A stretch of 14,955 nt of DNA from an uncultured Collinsella sp. Lineage in GTDB: Bacteria; Actinomycetota; Coriobacteriia; Coriobacteriales; Coriobacteriaceae. Shown here in pieces: positions 1-6,360 of this stretch. Position numbers and translations under genes: made by a program. The stretch lies in contig UREE01000053.1 of NCBI GenBank assembly GCA_900546825.1, forward strand, positions 1-14,955, given 5' to 3'. The notes under the pieces were generated by a model. It searched no databases. It was not told the DNA's origin and saw nothing but the letters and a program-made list of their open reading frames with translations. How positions within the stretch are numbered: position 1 is the stretch's first letter; the number at the start of each line of letters is the position of its first letter.

Positions 1-110
1 TCGCGAGTTCCGCACGAGCCGGAGAGCACTTAATGTGCTCTCCGTGCGAGCAGGACTGCCCGAGCAGGCGATGTTGCCCCATACGCCCGCCCAGGTCCTT
101 AGATAACGTT
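1..110. other. Structured left edge, gene content unresolved
   Basis: A 9-bp perfect stem pairs 21-29 (ggagagcac) with 35-43 around a 5-nt loop. It is extended by cgcac 11-15 pairing with gtgcg 44-48 across a one-sided bulge. One plus-strand frame stays open from position 2 to a TAA at 104-106, and another stops at TAA 31-33 inside the hairpin. Neither gives a recognisable protein end, and the first uses codons (AGA, CGA, CTT) unlike the neighbouring genes. This may be the 3' end of a rightward transcript cut by the window edge, since a terminator-like hairpin follows at 115-143. I could not fit a tRNA or other known RNA. Confidence 0.3.
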
Positions 111-114
111 GCTT

Positions 115-143
115 GCGAACGTCGCTCTGCTCGTTCGCTTTTT
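115..143 (+). terminator. Probable intrinsic terminator of a gene left of the window
   Basis: A 7-bp perfect stem pairs gcgaacg (115-121) with cgttcgc (132-138) around a 10-nt loop, followed directly by five T (139-143). It would end a rightward transcript entering from the left edge. The stem is short, so the call is moderate. Confidence 0.5.
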
Positions 144-186
144 GGTCTGGAGAGCCGGGTGGGCTGATAGATTAATAGATATGAGT

Positions 187-220
187 AGGGGCTCTCCCGT
201 ATGTGGACGGGAGAGCCCCT
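187..220 (-). terminator. Terminator hairpin after manA
   Basis: A perfect 14-bp stem (187-200 with 207-220, loop atgtgg) lies 26 bp beyond the manA stop. On the minus strand the stem is followed by actcatatc, with no proper T tract. On the plus strand the downstream sequence is T-rich but interrupted. The strength and position of the hairpin make it the likely transcript end of the gntR-manA unit. Confidence 0.6.
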
Positions 221-246
221 TGTTGCGTTTGGGTTGTTGTTGTGAC

Positions 247-1179
247 CTAGAGGTGGCTGATGATCAGTTCCATCTTGCCTTCGAGGTCGATGGAGGTGAC
301 GGTGCTGGGGGCCAGCAGGTGGCTTCCCTTGTGGACTGCCTCGCCGCAGACGGTGCCTTCGCCGTCGATGACCGACAGACACATGAAGGGCCAGTGCTGG
401 TCGAGGGTCTTGCTGCCGTTGACGCGCACGCGATCGACGGTGTAGCAGGGGTTGGACTCGAGTTCGGTCACGCCGTCGACTTCGGGCGCGGTCACGGTGC
501 CGTCGGTCGGGGCCTGAGAATCAAAGTCGATGCAGTCGAGACTCTGCTCAATGTGCAGGGGACGCAGTTTGCCGTCGGTGCCGGGACGGTCGTAGTCGTA
601 CAGGCGATACGTCACGTCGCTCGACTGCTGCGTCTCCAAAATGAGCGTGCCGGTCTTGATGGCGTGGACGGTACCGGAATCAATCTGGAAAAAGTCACCC
701 TTGTGAATCGGCAGCACGTTGAGCATGTCGTCCCAGTGGCCGTCTTCGATCATCTGTGCGGCCTCGGCACGATCCTTGGCGCGCTGCCCGACGATAATCG
801 TGGCGCCGGGCTCGCAGTCCAGCACGTACCAGCACTCGGTCTTGCCCAGGCTACCGTTCTCATGCTCGGCGGCATACTCGTCGTTGGGATGAATCTGGAT
901 CGAAAGGTCGTCCTTGGCGTCCAGGATCTTAATGAGCAGCGGGAACTCCTTGCCCTCGCAGTTGCCAAAGAGCTCGCGGTGCTCGGCCCACAGCCACGAC
1001 AGTGTGTGGCCGGCATACGGGCCCTCCGCGATCTGGCAGTCGCCGTTGGGGTGTGCCGAGATGGCCCAGCACTCACCGATGGGACCCTCGGGAATGTCGT
1101 AACCAAATACGGTTTCGAGCTGGCGGCCGCCCCAGATCTTCTCGTGGAAGATCGGCGTCAGTTTAATCAAATCGGACAT
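247..1179 (-). CDS. manA: Mannose-6-phosphate isomerase, class I (cupin type)
   Basis: Zinc-dependent isomerase that interconverts mannose-6-phosphate and fructose-6-phosphate in the cytoplasm. The protein starts SDLIKLTPIFHEKIWGG, followed by GECWAISAHPNG, both typical of this family. Expected zinc ligands are Q95 and H97 (QIHPND), E115 (GKTECWY) and H172 (GTVHAI). R192 in YRLYDYDR matches the conserved active-site arginine. At 310 residues it matches the short Bacillus-like ManA rather than the longer E. coli form. I chose the ATG at 1179 because a GGGGG Shine-Dalgarno sits 7 nt upstream. An ATG at 1185 would overlap that site, and the longer frame to 1242 adds an unlikely N-terminus. It lies 75 bp downstream of the gntR gene on the same strand, probably in one operon, and ends at the hairpin at 187-220. 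Function is confident; the exact start is less so. Confidence 0.93.
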   Translation of the reverse strand: MSDLIKLTPIFHEKIWGGRQLETVFGYDIPEGPIGECWAISAHPNGDCQIAEGPYAGHTLSWLWAEHRELFGNCEGKEFPLLIKILDAKDDLSIQIHPNDEYAAEHENGSLGKTECWYVLDCEPGATIIVGQRAKDRAEAAQMIEDGHWDDMLNVLPIHKGDFFQIDSGTVHAIKTGTLILETQQSSDVTYRLYDYDRPGTDGKLRPLHIEQSLDCIDFDSQAPTDGTVTAPEVDGVTELESNPCYTVDRVRVNGSKTLDQHWPFMCLSVIDGEGTVCGEAVHKGSHLLAPSTVTSIDLEGKMELIISHL

Positions 1180-1254
1180 GTTCATACCCCCATGGTGTTG
1201 TGCGGTCGCCCACTCTAAACGAGCCATAACGTGCGCCCGCATGACTACAAAAAC

Positions 1255-1974
1255 CTATGCCAACGTTACGTTGTGCAGCTCAAAGCGGTCGCCGACGTTG
1301 CGCGAAATCGAGTACTCAAAGGCGTTGCCGCTATCCAAAAAGCCAATCTGGTTGAGTTCGAGCAGGGGAGAGCCGGGTTTGGTATCCAGGCGCTCAGCCT
1401 CTTCCTCAGTTGCCGCGACAGCGCGAATGGTGCGATGGAAGCTCGAAATCTTCAGCCCGCATTGCTCGCGGATAAAGCCGTAGACCGATCCGTACAGGTC
1501 CTTCTTTTTAAGGCCCGGGATCAGTTCGAGCGGCATATAGGTGTACTCGATGACGATGGGCTTCTCGTCGACCTGGCGCACGCGCACGATGTGATAGGCG
1601 AAGTCATCCTCGGCCATTCCCAGCTGGGTCGCAACCTCTGCCGGTGGATTGACGATCGAGAAATCGTAGACCACCGAGGTCACCTTCTCCCCGCGGTGCT
1701 CATACGAAAAACCCTGGGCGCGGTCATTTTTGCCCTGGAAAAATGCCTGGTCGGGGAGACCCGCCGTGTCCTTAACGTAGGTGCCCGACCCGCGCCGGCT
1801 GGTGACAAGGCCCTCCTCGGTGATCTGCTCGATAGCTCGTTTGACGGTGATTTTGGAAACGCTATAGAGCTCGCAGAACTCAACGACGGTGGGTAGCTTG
1901 TCGCCCGGCTTAAGGGAGCCGTCCTCGATGCTTCGACGGATATCTGCAGCTATCGCCTCGTATTTGGGAATCAT
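1255..1974 (-). CDS. GntR-family regulator, HutC subfamily (UTRA domain)
   Basis: Transcription factor of 239 residues, normal for the HutC group. An N-terminal winged helix spans about residues 3-70, with PKYEAIAADIRRSIEDGSLKPGDKLPT and the wing GLVTSRRGSGTYV. A UTRA effector domain spans about 95-235, with YHIVRVRQVDEKPIVIEYTYMP and the closing FEYSISRNVGDRFEL. UTRA domains usually bind a small metabolite, often a sugar phosphate or amino sugar, which releases the protein from DNA. A very strong AAAGGAGG site 4-5 nt before the ATG fixes the start. It is followed by manA and faces the ROK kinase across the promoter region, so control of this sugar locus is likely. A GTATAGTC sequence (2012-2019), one base from the GT-n-TA-n-AC core known for HutC-type operators, overlaps its own probable -10, suggesting autoregulation. 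Target genes and effector are not visible. Confidence 0.93.
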   Translation of the reverse strand: MIPKYEAIAADIRRSIEDGSLKPGDKLPTVVEFCELYSVSKITVKRAIEQITEEGLVTSRRGSGTYVKDTAGLPDQAFFQGKNDRAQGFSYEHRGEKVTSVVYDFSIVNPPAEVATQLGMAEDDFAYHIVRVRQVDEKPIVIEYTYMPLELIPGLKKKDLYGSVYGFIREQCGLKISSFHRTIRAVAATEEEAERLDTKPGSPLLELNQIGFLDSGNAFEYSISRNVGDRFELHNVTLA

Positions 1975-2009
1975 GGAACCTCCTTTCCGGCTTGATTGAG
2001 TACAGAAGA

Positions 2010-2021
2010 AAGTATAGTCAA
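2010..2021 (-). promoter_or_regulatory. Probable gntR promoter -10 with overlapping operator-like site
   Basis: Read on the minus strand, TATACT lies at 2016-2011, about 37 bp before the gntR ATG. Its context CTATACTT also occurs in the probable promoters at 6715 and 8506. No good -35 stands 17 bp upstream. TTGACT overlaps the -10 (2021-2016) and has no convincing -10 of its own. The plus-strand GTATAGTC at 2012-2019 resembles a HutC half-palindrome operator. Confidence 0.4.
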
Positions 2022-2093
2022 CACCTAAGCATCCCTATTGCGTTTTGAAAAGTTCGAGAAAGGTTTAATTAAAAAACGCTTCTCTTTAAAAAC

Positions 2094-2105
2094 TAGAGCG
2101 CTCTA
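2094..2105. promoter_or_regulatory. 12-bp palindrome, LacI-type operator-like
   Basis: TAGAGCGCTCTA is a perfect 12-bp palindrome midway between gntR and the ROK kinase gene. Its GAGCGCTC core resembles operators of LacI-family sugar repressors; the Streptomyces CebR site has the same core. The surrounding sequence (2040-2130) is much more AT-rich than the genes and holds TTTAATTAAA (2064-2073) and ATTCGAAT (2117-2124), as expected of a promoter region. I could not fix a clear -35/-10 pair for the kinase; TTGAAA at 2045-2050 is a weak -35 candidate. The regulator that would bind is not obvious from this window. Confidence 0.4.
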
Positions 2106-2220
2106 AATGAATATGCATTCGAATAATGTGGTATTGAGCAAATTGATCGACTCGAGGATGGGGTTGAGCCGTTTTACCGCCCAACGAACCAAATACCATG
2201 CCCTGCGTTTTCCCAGATAA

Positions 2221-2260
2221 AACCTGCCAAAACAAACCTGTCCCTTTTTGGTAGGTTTTT
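2221..2260 (+). repeat. Hairpin repeat or terminator-like leader element before the ROK kinase
   Basis: A 12-bp stem with one G-T wobble pairs 2221-2232 with 2246-2257 around a 13-nt loop, and T residues run to 2260. Read on the minus strand the loop region contains gggacaggtt, which also occurs in the plus-strand repeat at 3280-3289. Its position 54 bp before the kinase ATG means it could act as an attenuator of that gene, or simply be an inserted repeat unit. Confidence 0.45.
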
Positions 2261-2313
2261 GCCTTGGGAGCGGTACCATACAGGCAATGTTTAAACGAGA
2301 AAGGTGGGCTCCC

Positions 2314-3267
2314 ATGGAACCTAAGCAGTATTACATCGGCATCGACGTCGGCGGTACCTCGGTCAAGGAGGGTCTGTTCGATGAGGACGGAAACCTGCTT
2401 GCCAAGGCCAGCGTGCCTACGCCTCCTATCGTTGACGCTGCGGGCTTTGCCGCGGTGACCGAGGCTATCGACCAGGTGGTCGCCAAGGCGCAGATTCCGC
2501 GCGCCTTTGTGGCAGGCATTGGCCTGGCCGTTCCGTGCCCCATTCCGGCGTCGGGCGATGCCAAGGTCAAGGCCAACATTGCCATTAACCTGCCCAAGCT
2601 GAGGATCGCCATTCAGGAGCACTGTCCCGACGCGGTCGTTAAGTACGAGAACGATGCCAACGCCGCTGCCATGGGCGAGGCCTGGCTCGGTTCTGCCAGG
2701 GGCGTGCAGAACGTGGTGATGGTCACCATCGGTACCGGCGTGGGCGGCGGCGTTATCGTCAACGGTGACGTGGTATCGGGCGTTGTGGGTGCTGGCGGCG
2801 AGATTGGCCACATGTGCCTGAACCCGGCTGAGGAGCGCACCTGCGGCTGCGGCGGCCATGGCCACCTTGAGCAGTATTCCAGCGCCACCGGCGTGGTGAG
2901 CAACTACCTTGCCGAGTGCGAGAAAGCGGGCGTCGAGCCCATCGAGCTCACCGGTCCCTCCGATTCCAAGGACGTGTTCCAGGCCTGCCGCGAGGGCGAC
3001 AAGCTTGCGCTGGCCGCGGCCGATACCATGGCCGACTATCTCGGTCGCGCACTGGCGCTTATTGCCAACGTGGTCGATCCCGAGATGTTCCTTATCGGCG
3101 GCGGCGCCTCCGCCTCGGCCGATGTCTACCTCGACAAGGCTCGCGAGTACTTTAAGCAGTACGCGCTTTCCGCCTCGCGCGAGACGCCCATTAAGGTCGC
3201 TTCGCTCGGAAACGACGCCGGCATCATCGGTGCCGCCTACGTAGCCCTGCGCGCCGCCGGTAAATAG
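2314..3267 (+). CDS. ROK-family sugar kinase (glucokinase-like)
   Basis: Cytoplasmic ATP-dependent kinase that phosphorylates a hexose at C6; ROK members act on glucose, fructose, mannose or N-acetyl sugars. The order of motifs is standard for ROK. The phosphate loop is GIDVGGTSVK (residues 9-18). NDANAAAMGE carries the presumed catalytic D114. GTGVGGGVIVNG lies near 141-151, then E163/H166 in GGEIGHM, the zinc motif at 177-186, and IGGGASA near 261. The zinc motif reads CGCGGHGHLE, so the usual third cysteine is histidine (H184). Length is 317 residues, normal for the family. The ATG at 2314 follows AAAGGTGGG by about 6 nt; the frame extends further upstream but without a comparable site. 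It faces gntR-manA, which suggests mannose or glucose as substrate, but sequence alone does not fix specificity. A hairpin repeat directly follows the stop. Confidence 0.92.
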   Translation: MEPKQYYIGIDVGGTSVKEGLFDEDGNLLAKASVPTPPIVDAAGFAAVTEAIDQVVAKAQIPRAFVAGIGLAVPCPIPASGDAKVKANIAINLPKLRIAIQEHCPDAVVKYENDANAAAMGEAWLGSARGVQNVVMVTIGTGVGGGVIVNGDVVSGVVGAGGEIGHMCLNPAEERTCGCGGHGHLEQYSSATGVVSNYLAECEKAGVEPIELTGPSDSKDVFQACREGDKLALAAADTMADYLGRALALIANVVDPEMFLIGGGASASADVYLDKAREYFKQYALSASRETPIKVASLGNDAGIIGAAYVALRAAGK

Positions 3268-3269
3268 CT

Positions 3270-3322
3270 GGTGCAAGGGGGACAGGTTACTTTGCACCAA
3301 CATGGTGCAAAAGGGACAGCCT
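3270..3322. repeat. Intergenic hairpin repeat, ggtgcaa-gggacag type
   Basis: Two direct units, ggtgcaagggggacag (3270-3285) and ggtgcaaaagggacag (3304-3319), differ at two of 16 positions and are 34 bp apart. Between them lies ttgcacc. GGTGCAA 3270-3276 can pair with TTGCACC 3292-3298, or TTGCACCA 3292-3299 can pair with TGGTGCAA 3303-3310 around a 3-nt loop. The element begins 2 bp after the kinase stop and has no T tract, so it looks like a REP-type repeat rather than an intrinsic terminator. Confidence 0.55.
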
Positions 3323-3435
3323 TGGCCCCCGTGCCTGCGCCCCAAAATATACCGTGGCCCTTCCGTCTGCGAAGGCTCGGCATCGGCGTGCTACCATAGC
3401 TACGTCCAAGTACACATATCAAGTGGAGGATATCC

Positions 3436-4359
3436 ATGGCAAACGTTCTTGTCTTTGGTCACCAGAACCCCGATAACGACGCCATCATGAGCGCCGTCGT
3501 CCTGTCCCAGCTGCTCAACCAGGTTGAGTATGCCGGCAACACCTACGAGGCCTGCGCCCTTGGTCAGCTTCCGGCCGAGTCCGCCAAGCTGCTCGCCGAC
3601 GCCGGCATCGCCGAGCCCCGCGTGATCGAGTCCGTCGAGGCCGGTCAGCTCGTCGTCCTCACCGACCACAACGAGTCTGCCCAGTCTGTCGCCGGCCTTA
3701 AGGACGCCACGGTCTTTGGCGTTGTCGATCATCACCGCATCGGCGACTTTGAGACCGCCGGCCCGCTGCACTACATCTGCCTGCCCTGGGGCTCCAGCTG
3801 CACCATCGTCACCAAGCTCGCCGGCGTGCTCGGCGTTGAGCTTTCCGACGTCCAGGCCAAGCTGCTGCTCTCGGCCATGATGACCGACACGCTCATGCTC
3901 AAGAGCCCCACCACCACCGATGTCGACCGCGCCGTCGCCGCCAAGCTCGGCGAGCAGGTGGGCGTCGACCCGGTCAAGTTTGGCATGGAAGTCTTCCTCA
4001 CCCGTCCGTCCGGCTCCTTCACCGCGGCCGAGATGGTCGGCAACGACATCAAGATGTTCGAGCCTGCCGGCAAGAAGCTGCTCATCGGCCAGTACGAGAC
4101 TGTCGACAAGACCCGCGCACTCGGCATGATCGACGAGATTCGCGAGGCCATGCGCGCCTACGCCGCTGAGAAAGGTGCCGACGGCATCGTCCTGTGCATC
4201 ACTGACATCATGGAGGAGGGCTCGCAGGTCCTGCTCGAGGGCGAGACCGAGGCCGCTCAGAAGGGCCTGGGCATTGCCGACGAGCACGACGGCGTCTGGA
4301 TGCCGGGCGTCCTCTCCCGTAAGAAGCAGGTCGCTGCCCCCATCATGGCCGCCTGCTAG
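3436..4359 (+). CDS. ppaC: Manganese-dependent inorganic pyrophosphatase (family II, DHH)
   Basis: Hydrolyses pyrophosphate to two phosphates in the cytoplasm and so pulls nucleic-acid, protein and nucleotide-sugar synthesis forward. The N-terminal DHH domain shows the metal ligands H9, D13 and D15 in GHQNPDNDA, D77 (LTDHNE), the DHH motif VVDHHRIG (H99) and D151 (MMTDTLML). The C-terminal DHHA2 domain ends with SRKKQV, whose R295/K296 match the substrate-binding pair of the Bacillus enzyme. Length of 307 residues is typical, and there is no inserted CBS regulatory region. A GGAGGA site 5 nt before the ATG supports the start. It stands alone between the repeat at 3270-3322 and its own terminator at 4380-4418, so it is probably a single-gene transcript. 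No clear promoter was found in 3323-3420. Confidence 0.97.
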   Translation: MANVLVFGHQNPDNDAIMSAVVLSQLLNQVEYAGNTYEACALGQLPAESAKLLADAGIAEPRVIESVEAGQLVVLTDHNESAQSVAGLKDATVFGVVDHHRIGDFETAGPLHYICLPWGSSCTIVTKLAGVLGVELSDVQAKLLLSAMMTDTLMLKSPTTTDVDRAVAAKLGEQVGVDPVKFGMEVFLTRPSGSFTAAEMVGNDIKMFEPAGKKLLIGQYETVDKTRALGMIDEIREAMRAYAAEKGADGIVLCITDIMEEGSQVLLEGETEAAQKGLGIADEHDGVWMPGVLSRKKQVAAPIMAAC

Positions 4360-4379
4360 GTTTAGTTGACCAAACGCTA

Positions 4380-4418
4380 CGACCGGATCGCGGACGCCCC
4401 GCGCTCCGGTCGTTTTTT
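4380..4418 (+). terminator. Intrinsic terminator of ppaC
   Basis: cgaccgga (4380-4387) pairs with tccggtcg (4405-4412), and an inner cgcg (4389-4392) pairs with 4400-4403 after a mismatch. Six T follow at 4413-4418. It lies 20 bp beyond the ppaC stop. Confidence 0.88.
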
Positions 4419-4557
4419 GTGCACGGCGCCGCGTCGTCTCTTGGACAGGCGTGCCCGTGCCGTTGAGCAAATAATGTTCAACCTGTGGTTCCGCTTTTCG
4501 GCCACGCCTGCGTGCTTGTCGTGCAGGGTAGGCTAGATGCAAGCGTAATACGTTAGA
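4419..4557 (+). promoter_or_regulatory. Structured 5' leader of nhaA, candidate riboswitch or attenuator
   Basis: This 139-bp stretch between the ppaC terminator and a second terminator holds several helices. Caggcgtg (4446-4453) pairs perfectly with cacgcctg (4503-4510). That stem encloses an 8-bp hairpin (4462-4469 with 4475-4482, loop aataa) and a smaller ccg/cgg hairpin (4491-4501), giving a junction-like fold. A further 5-bp hairpin pairs 4514-4518 with 4540-4544. Cggcgccgcg (4424-4433) is perfectly complementary over 10 nt to 4559-4568, the 5' arm of the following terminator, so it could act as antiterminator. Part of that match is a palindromic GGCGCC, which raises the chance of coincidence. 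Ion-responsive RNAs are known upstream of nhaA genes in other bacteria (the nhaA-I motif), but I cannot confirm that match. I found no convincing promoter, so how much of this stretch is transcribed with nhaA is unknown. Confidence 0.5.
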
Positions 4558-4593
4558 GCGCGGCGCCGCCACTTGGGCGGGCCGTGCTTTTTT
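4558..4593 (+). terminator. Intrinsic terminator inside the nhaA leader
   Basis: A long GC stem pairs 4558-4564 with 4581-4587 (one G-T wobble) and, after a single bulged G, 4566-4570 with 4576-4580; the loop is acttg. Six T follow (4588-4593). Because ppaC already has its own terminator, this second one, 33 bp before the nhaA ATG, most likely works as a transcriptional switch for nhaA. Confidence 0.75.
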
Positions 4594-4596
4594 AAG

Positions 4597-4620
4597 ACGG
4601 GAGCTTTCCCGTGAAAGGAG
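4597..4620 (+). promoter_or_regulatory. Small hairpin plus strong ribosome-binding site of nhaA
   Basis: Acggga (4597-4602) pairs with tcccgt (4607-4612) around gctt, directly after the leader terminator. It is followed at once by AAAGGAG (4614-4620), 6 nt before the nhaA ATG. The hairpin stops one base before the ribosome-binding site and leaves it accessible. Confidence 0.6.
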
Positions 4621-4626
4621 CCGCCC

Positions 4627-5985
4627 ATGGCAGCAACTGAGCAGCTGTTCAACGTTCGTGAGCGCAAGCGTTTTGAGCGCCACGACATCTGGGAGCGCAT
4701 CGCCGAGAACGGCACGATTTCCGCCGCCGTCATGGTCTTCGCCGCCATCGCCGCCGTCATTTGCGCCAATACCGATGCCTACGAGGCCATCCATCACTTT
4801 TTGGAGACCCCACTGTATGTGGGCCTGGGCAACCTTACGGCCGGTCTCACCGTCGAGCTTTTCGTCAACGACTTCCTCATGGCGATTTTCTTTTTGCTGG
4901 TGGGCATTGAGCTCAAGTATGAGATGACGGTCGGCGAGCTCAAAAACCCGCGCCAGGCTATGCTTCCCATGCTGGCGGCCGTGGGCGGCGTCGTCGTTCC
5001 CGCCTGCATCTATCTGATCTTTAACCATGCCGGCGCGCACAACGGCTGGGCCATTCCCATGGCAACCGATATTGCCTTTGCGCTGGGCGTGCTGTCGCTT
5101 TTGGGCAATCGCGTGCCCAACGGCGTGCGTGTGTTCTTCTCGACGCTCGCCATCGCCGACGACCTCATTTCCATCGCCGCCATCGCCATCTTCTACGGTC
5201 AGAGCCCCAATCCGTTTTGGTTGGGCGCCGCCGCGCTTGTGACCTGCGCGCTCGTGTGGCTCAACAAGACGCAGCATTACCGCCTTGCCCCGTACTCGGT
5301 GCTGGGCCTGCTGCTGTGGTTCTGCATGTTCAAGAGCGGCGTGCACGCTACGCTTGCCGGCGTCATCCTGGCCTTCACCATTCCGGCCAAGTGCGGCGTC
5401 AAGCTCGATAGCCTTACCGATTGGCTGGGCGAGTGCCTGCCGTTGCTCGATGACCGCTACGATGACGAGGCGCACATCCTGGGCCAGCATGACTTTACCG
5501 TCTCGACAACCAAGGTCGAGCGCGTCATGCACCGCGTGACCCCGCCGCTTATCCGCATGGAGCGTCTGATCTCCACGCCGGTCAACTTTGTGATCCTGCC
5601 GATCTTTGCGTTCGTAAACGCTCAGGTTCGCTTAGTGGGCGTGGACATGAGCACGCTGCTCACCGACCCGGTGACGCTCGGCGTGTACTTTGGCATGCTG
5701 CTGGGCAAGCCGATCGGCATCTTTGGTATGACGTTTGCCCTGGTTAAGCTTAAGGCCTGCGAGCTGCCGCACAATGTCAACTGGCACATGATTGCCGGCG
5801 TGGGCATTCTGGGCGGTATCGGCTTTACCATGTCGATTCTCATCAGCGGCCTTGCCTTCCCGACGGCCCAGTTTGAGGTTCTGGCTGCCAAGGCCGCTAT
5901 TCTCGCCGGTTCGGTCACCGCAGCCGTGCTCGGTATGATCTACATGAGTGTGATCTGCAAGCACCCCGCGACCAAGGACGAGTAA
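4627..5985 (+). CDS. nhaA: Na+/H+ antiporter NhaA
   Basis: Inner-membrane antiporter that exports Na+ (or Li+) in exchange for protons, serving salt and alkaline pH tolerance. The protein has about 12 hydrophobic segments. Transport residues are present: D148 in MATDIAFALG, the paired D178-D179 in TLAIADDLISIAAIAIFYG, and K361 in LLGKPIGI. The signatures FKSGVHATLAGV (235-246) and GILGGIGFTMSILISGLAF (393-411) are clear. Length of 452 residues exceeds E. coli NhaA (388). The extra residues lie in a polar loop at about 255-315 (DDRYDDEAHILGQHDF region), as in many longer family members, and in a polar N-terminus. The ATG at 4627 has an AAAGGAG site 6 nt upstream. The structured leader and terminator just upstream suggest that expression is switched at transcription, perhaps by ions or pH. 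It ends near the bidirectional terminator at 6076-6120. Confidence 0.97.
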   Translation: MAATEQLFNVRERKRFERHDIWERIAENGTISAAVMVFAAIAAVICANTDAYEAIHHFLETPLYVGLGNLTAGLTVELFVNDFLMAIFFLLVGIELKYEMTVGELKNPRQAMLPMLAAVGGVVVPACIYLIFNHAGAHNGWAIPMATDIAFALGVLSLLGNRVPNGVRVFFSTLAIADDLISIAAIAIFYGQSPNPFWLGAAALVTCALVWLNKTQHYRLAPYSVLGLLLWFCMFKSGVHATLAGVILAFTIPAKCGVKLDSLTDWLGECLPLLDDRYDDEAHILGQHDFTVSTTKVERVMHRVTPPLIRMERLISTPVNFVILPIFAFVNAQVRLVGVDMSTLLTDPVTLGVYFGMLLGKPIGIFGMTFALVKLKACELPHNVNWHMIAGVGILGGIGFTMSILISGLAFPTAQFEVLAAKAAILAGSVTAAVLGMIYMSVICKHPATKDE

Positions 5986-6075
5986 GAGCGCGAAAACCGG
6001 CTCCAGAACCGATTCGGGCGCGTTCAAAATGCGGATTCGGGCGGTGCTTGCCGCCTGCCAGACACGCCAGTGGTC

Positions 6076-6120
6076 AAAAAACGCCGTTTGTGAGTACTGT
6101 CACAAACGGCGTATCATTTT
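6076..6120. terminator. Bidirectional terminator between nhaA and the 84-residue gene
   Basis: A perfect 13-bp stem pairs 6081-6093 with 6100-6112 around a 6-nt loop. On the plus strand it is followed by atcatttt, and on the minus strand by six T (complement of 6076-6081). It can end nhaA rightward and any leftward read-through. Confidence 0.8.
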
Positions 6121-6306
6121 AGGTGCGGAAAATAATGAACAAAGTTATAAGAACTGTAAGTTAATGAGTGACCATCGACTTCCAATTTGGCGCTAGCTGA
6201 CGGTGATTAGGAAGTTTCAAGTCGAGTTTTGCCGATTTCGACCAAGAATCGCTGCTACTAAAAAGGTAACAGTACTCATATTTGCCCTTTTTTGGCCACA
6301 AGCCCT
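6121..6306. other. AT-rich gene-free stretch
   Basis: About 190 bp clearly richer in A and T than the genes around it. It holds only trivial open frames (for example 9 codons from 6135). The 10-mer acagtactca at 6269-6278 is the reverse complement of tgagtactgt at 6091-6100, which spans the loop of the preceding terminator hairpin. Gtcga/tcgac also pair within 6220-6242. I see no promoter, tRNA or gene; it may be a degraded or repeat-derived segment. Confidence 0.4.
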
Positions 6307-6360
6307 AAAACAAGCCTCGCCAAGGTCGGGAAGCGGGCCAAATCGCCGGCCTCGAGGCTT
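6307..6360 (-). terminator. Terminator of the 84-residue gene
   Basis: On the minus strand, aagcctcg (6360-6353) pairs perfectly with cgaggctt (6319-6312), with a GC-rich interior and then gtttt (6311-6307). The stem starts within the stop codon of the small gene. Confidence 0.6.

Noticed and set aside
1..106. A tRNA or other known RNA gene, or a partial protein end, at the left edge
   Set aside because: The hairpin at 21-43 does not fit a cloverleaf, and the open frame to 104-106 has atypical codons and no recognisable C-terminus. It was left as an unresolved edge.
109..1218. A 369-codon plus-strand frame opposite manA
   Set aside because: It begins inside the left-edge terminator hairpin and is fully antisense to a clear ManA; composition is typical of a shadow frame.
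2086..3345. A 419-codon minus-strand frame opposite the ROK kinase
   Set aside because: It spans the palindrome and repeat elements on both sides and is antisense to a kinase with all family motifs.
3400..5532. A 710-codon minus-strand frame opposite ppaC and nhaA
   Set aside because: It runs through the ppaC terminator and the nhaA leader terminator and is repetitive in His/Gly/Asp. It is a shadow of the real genes.
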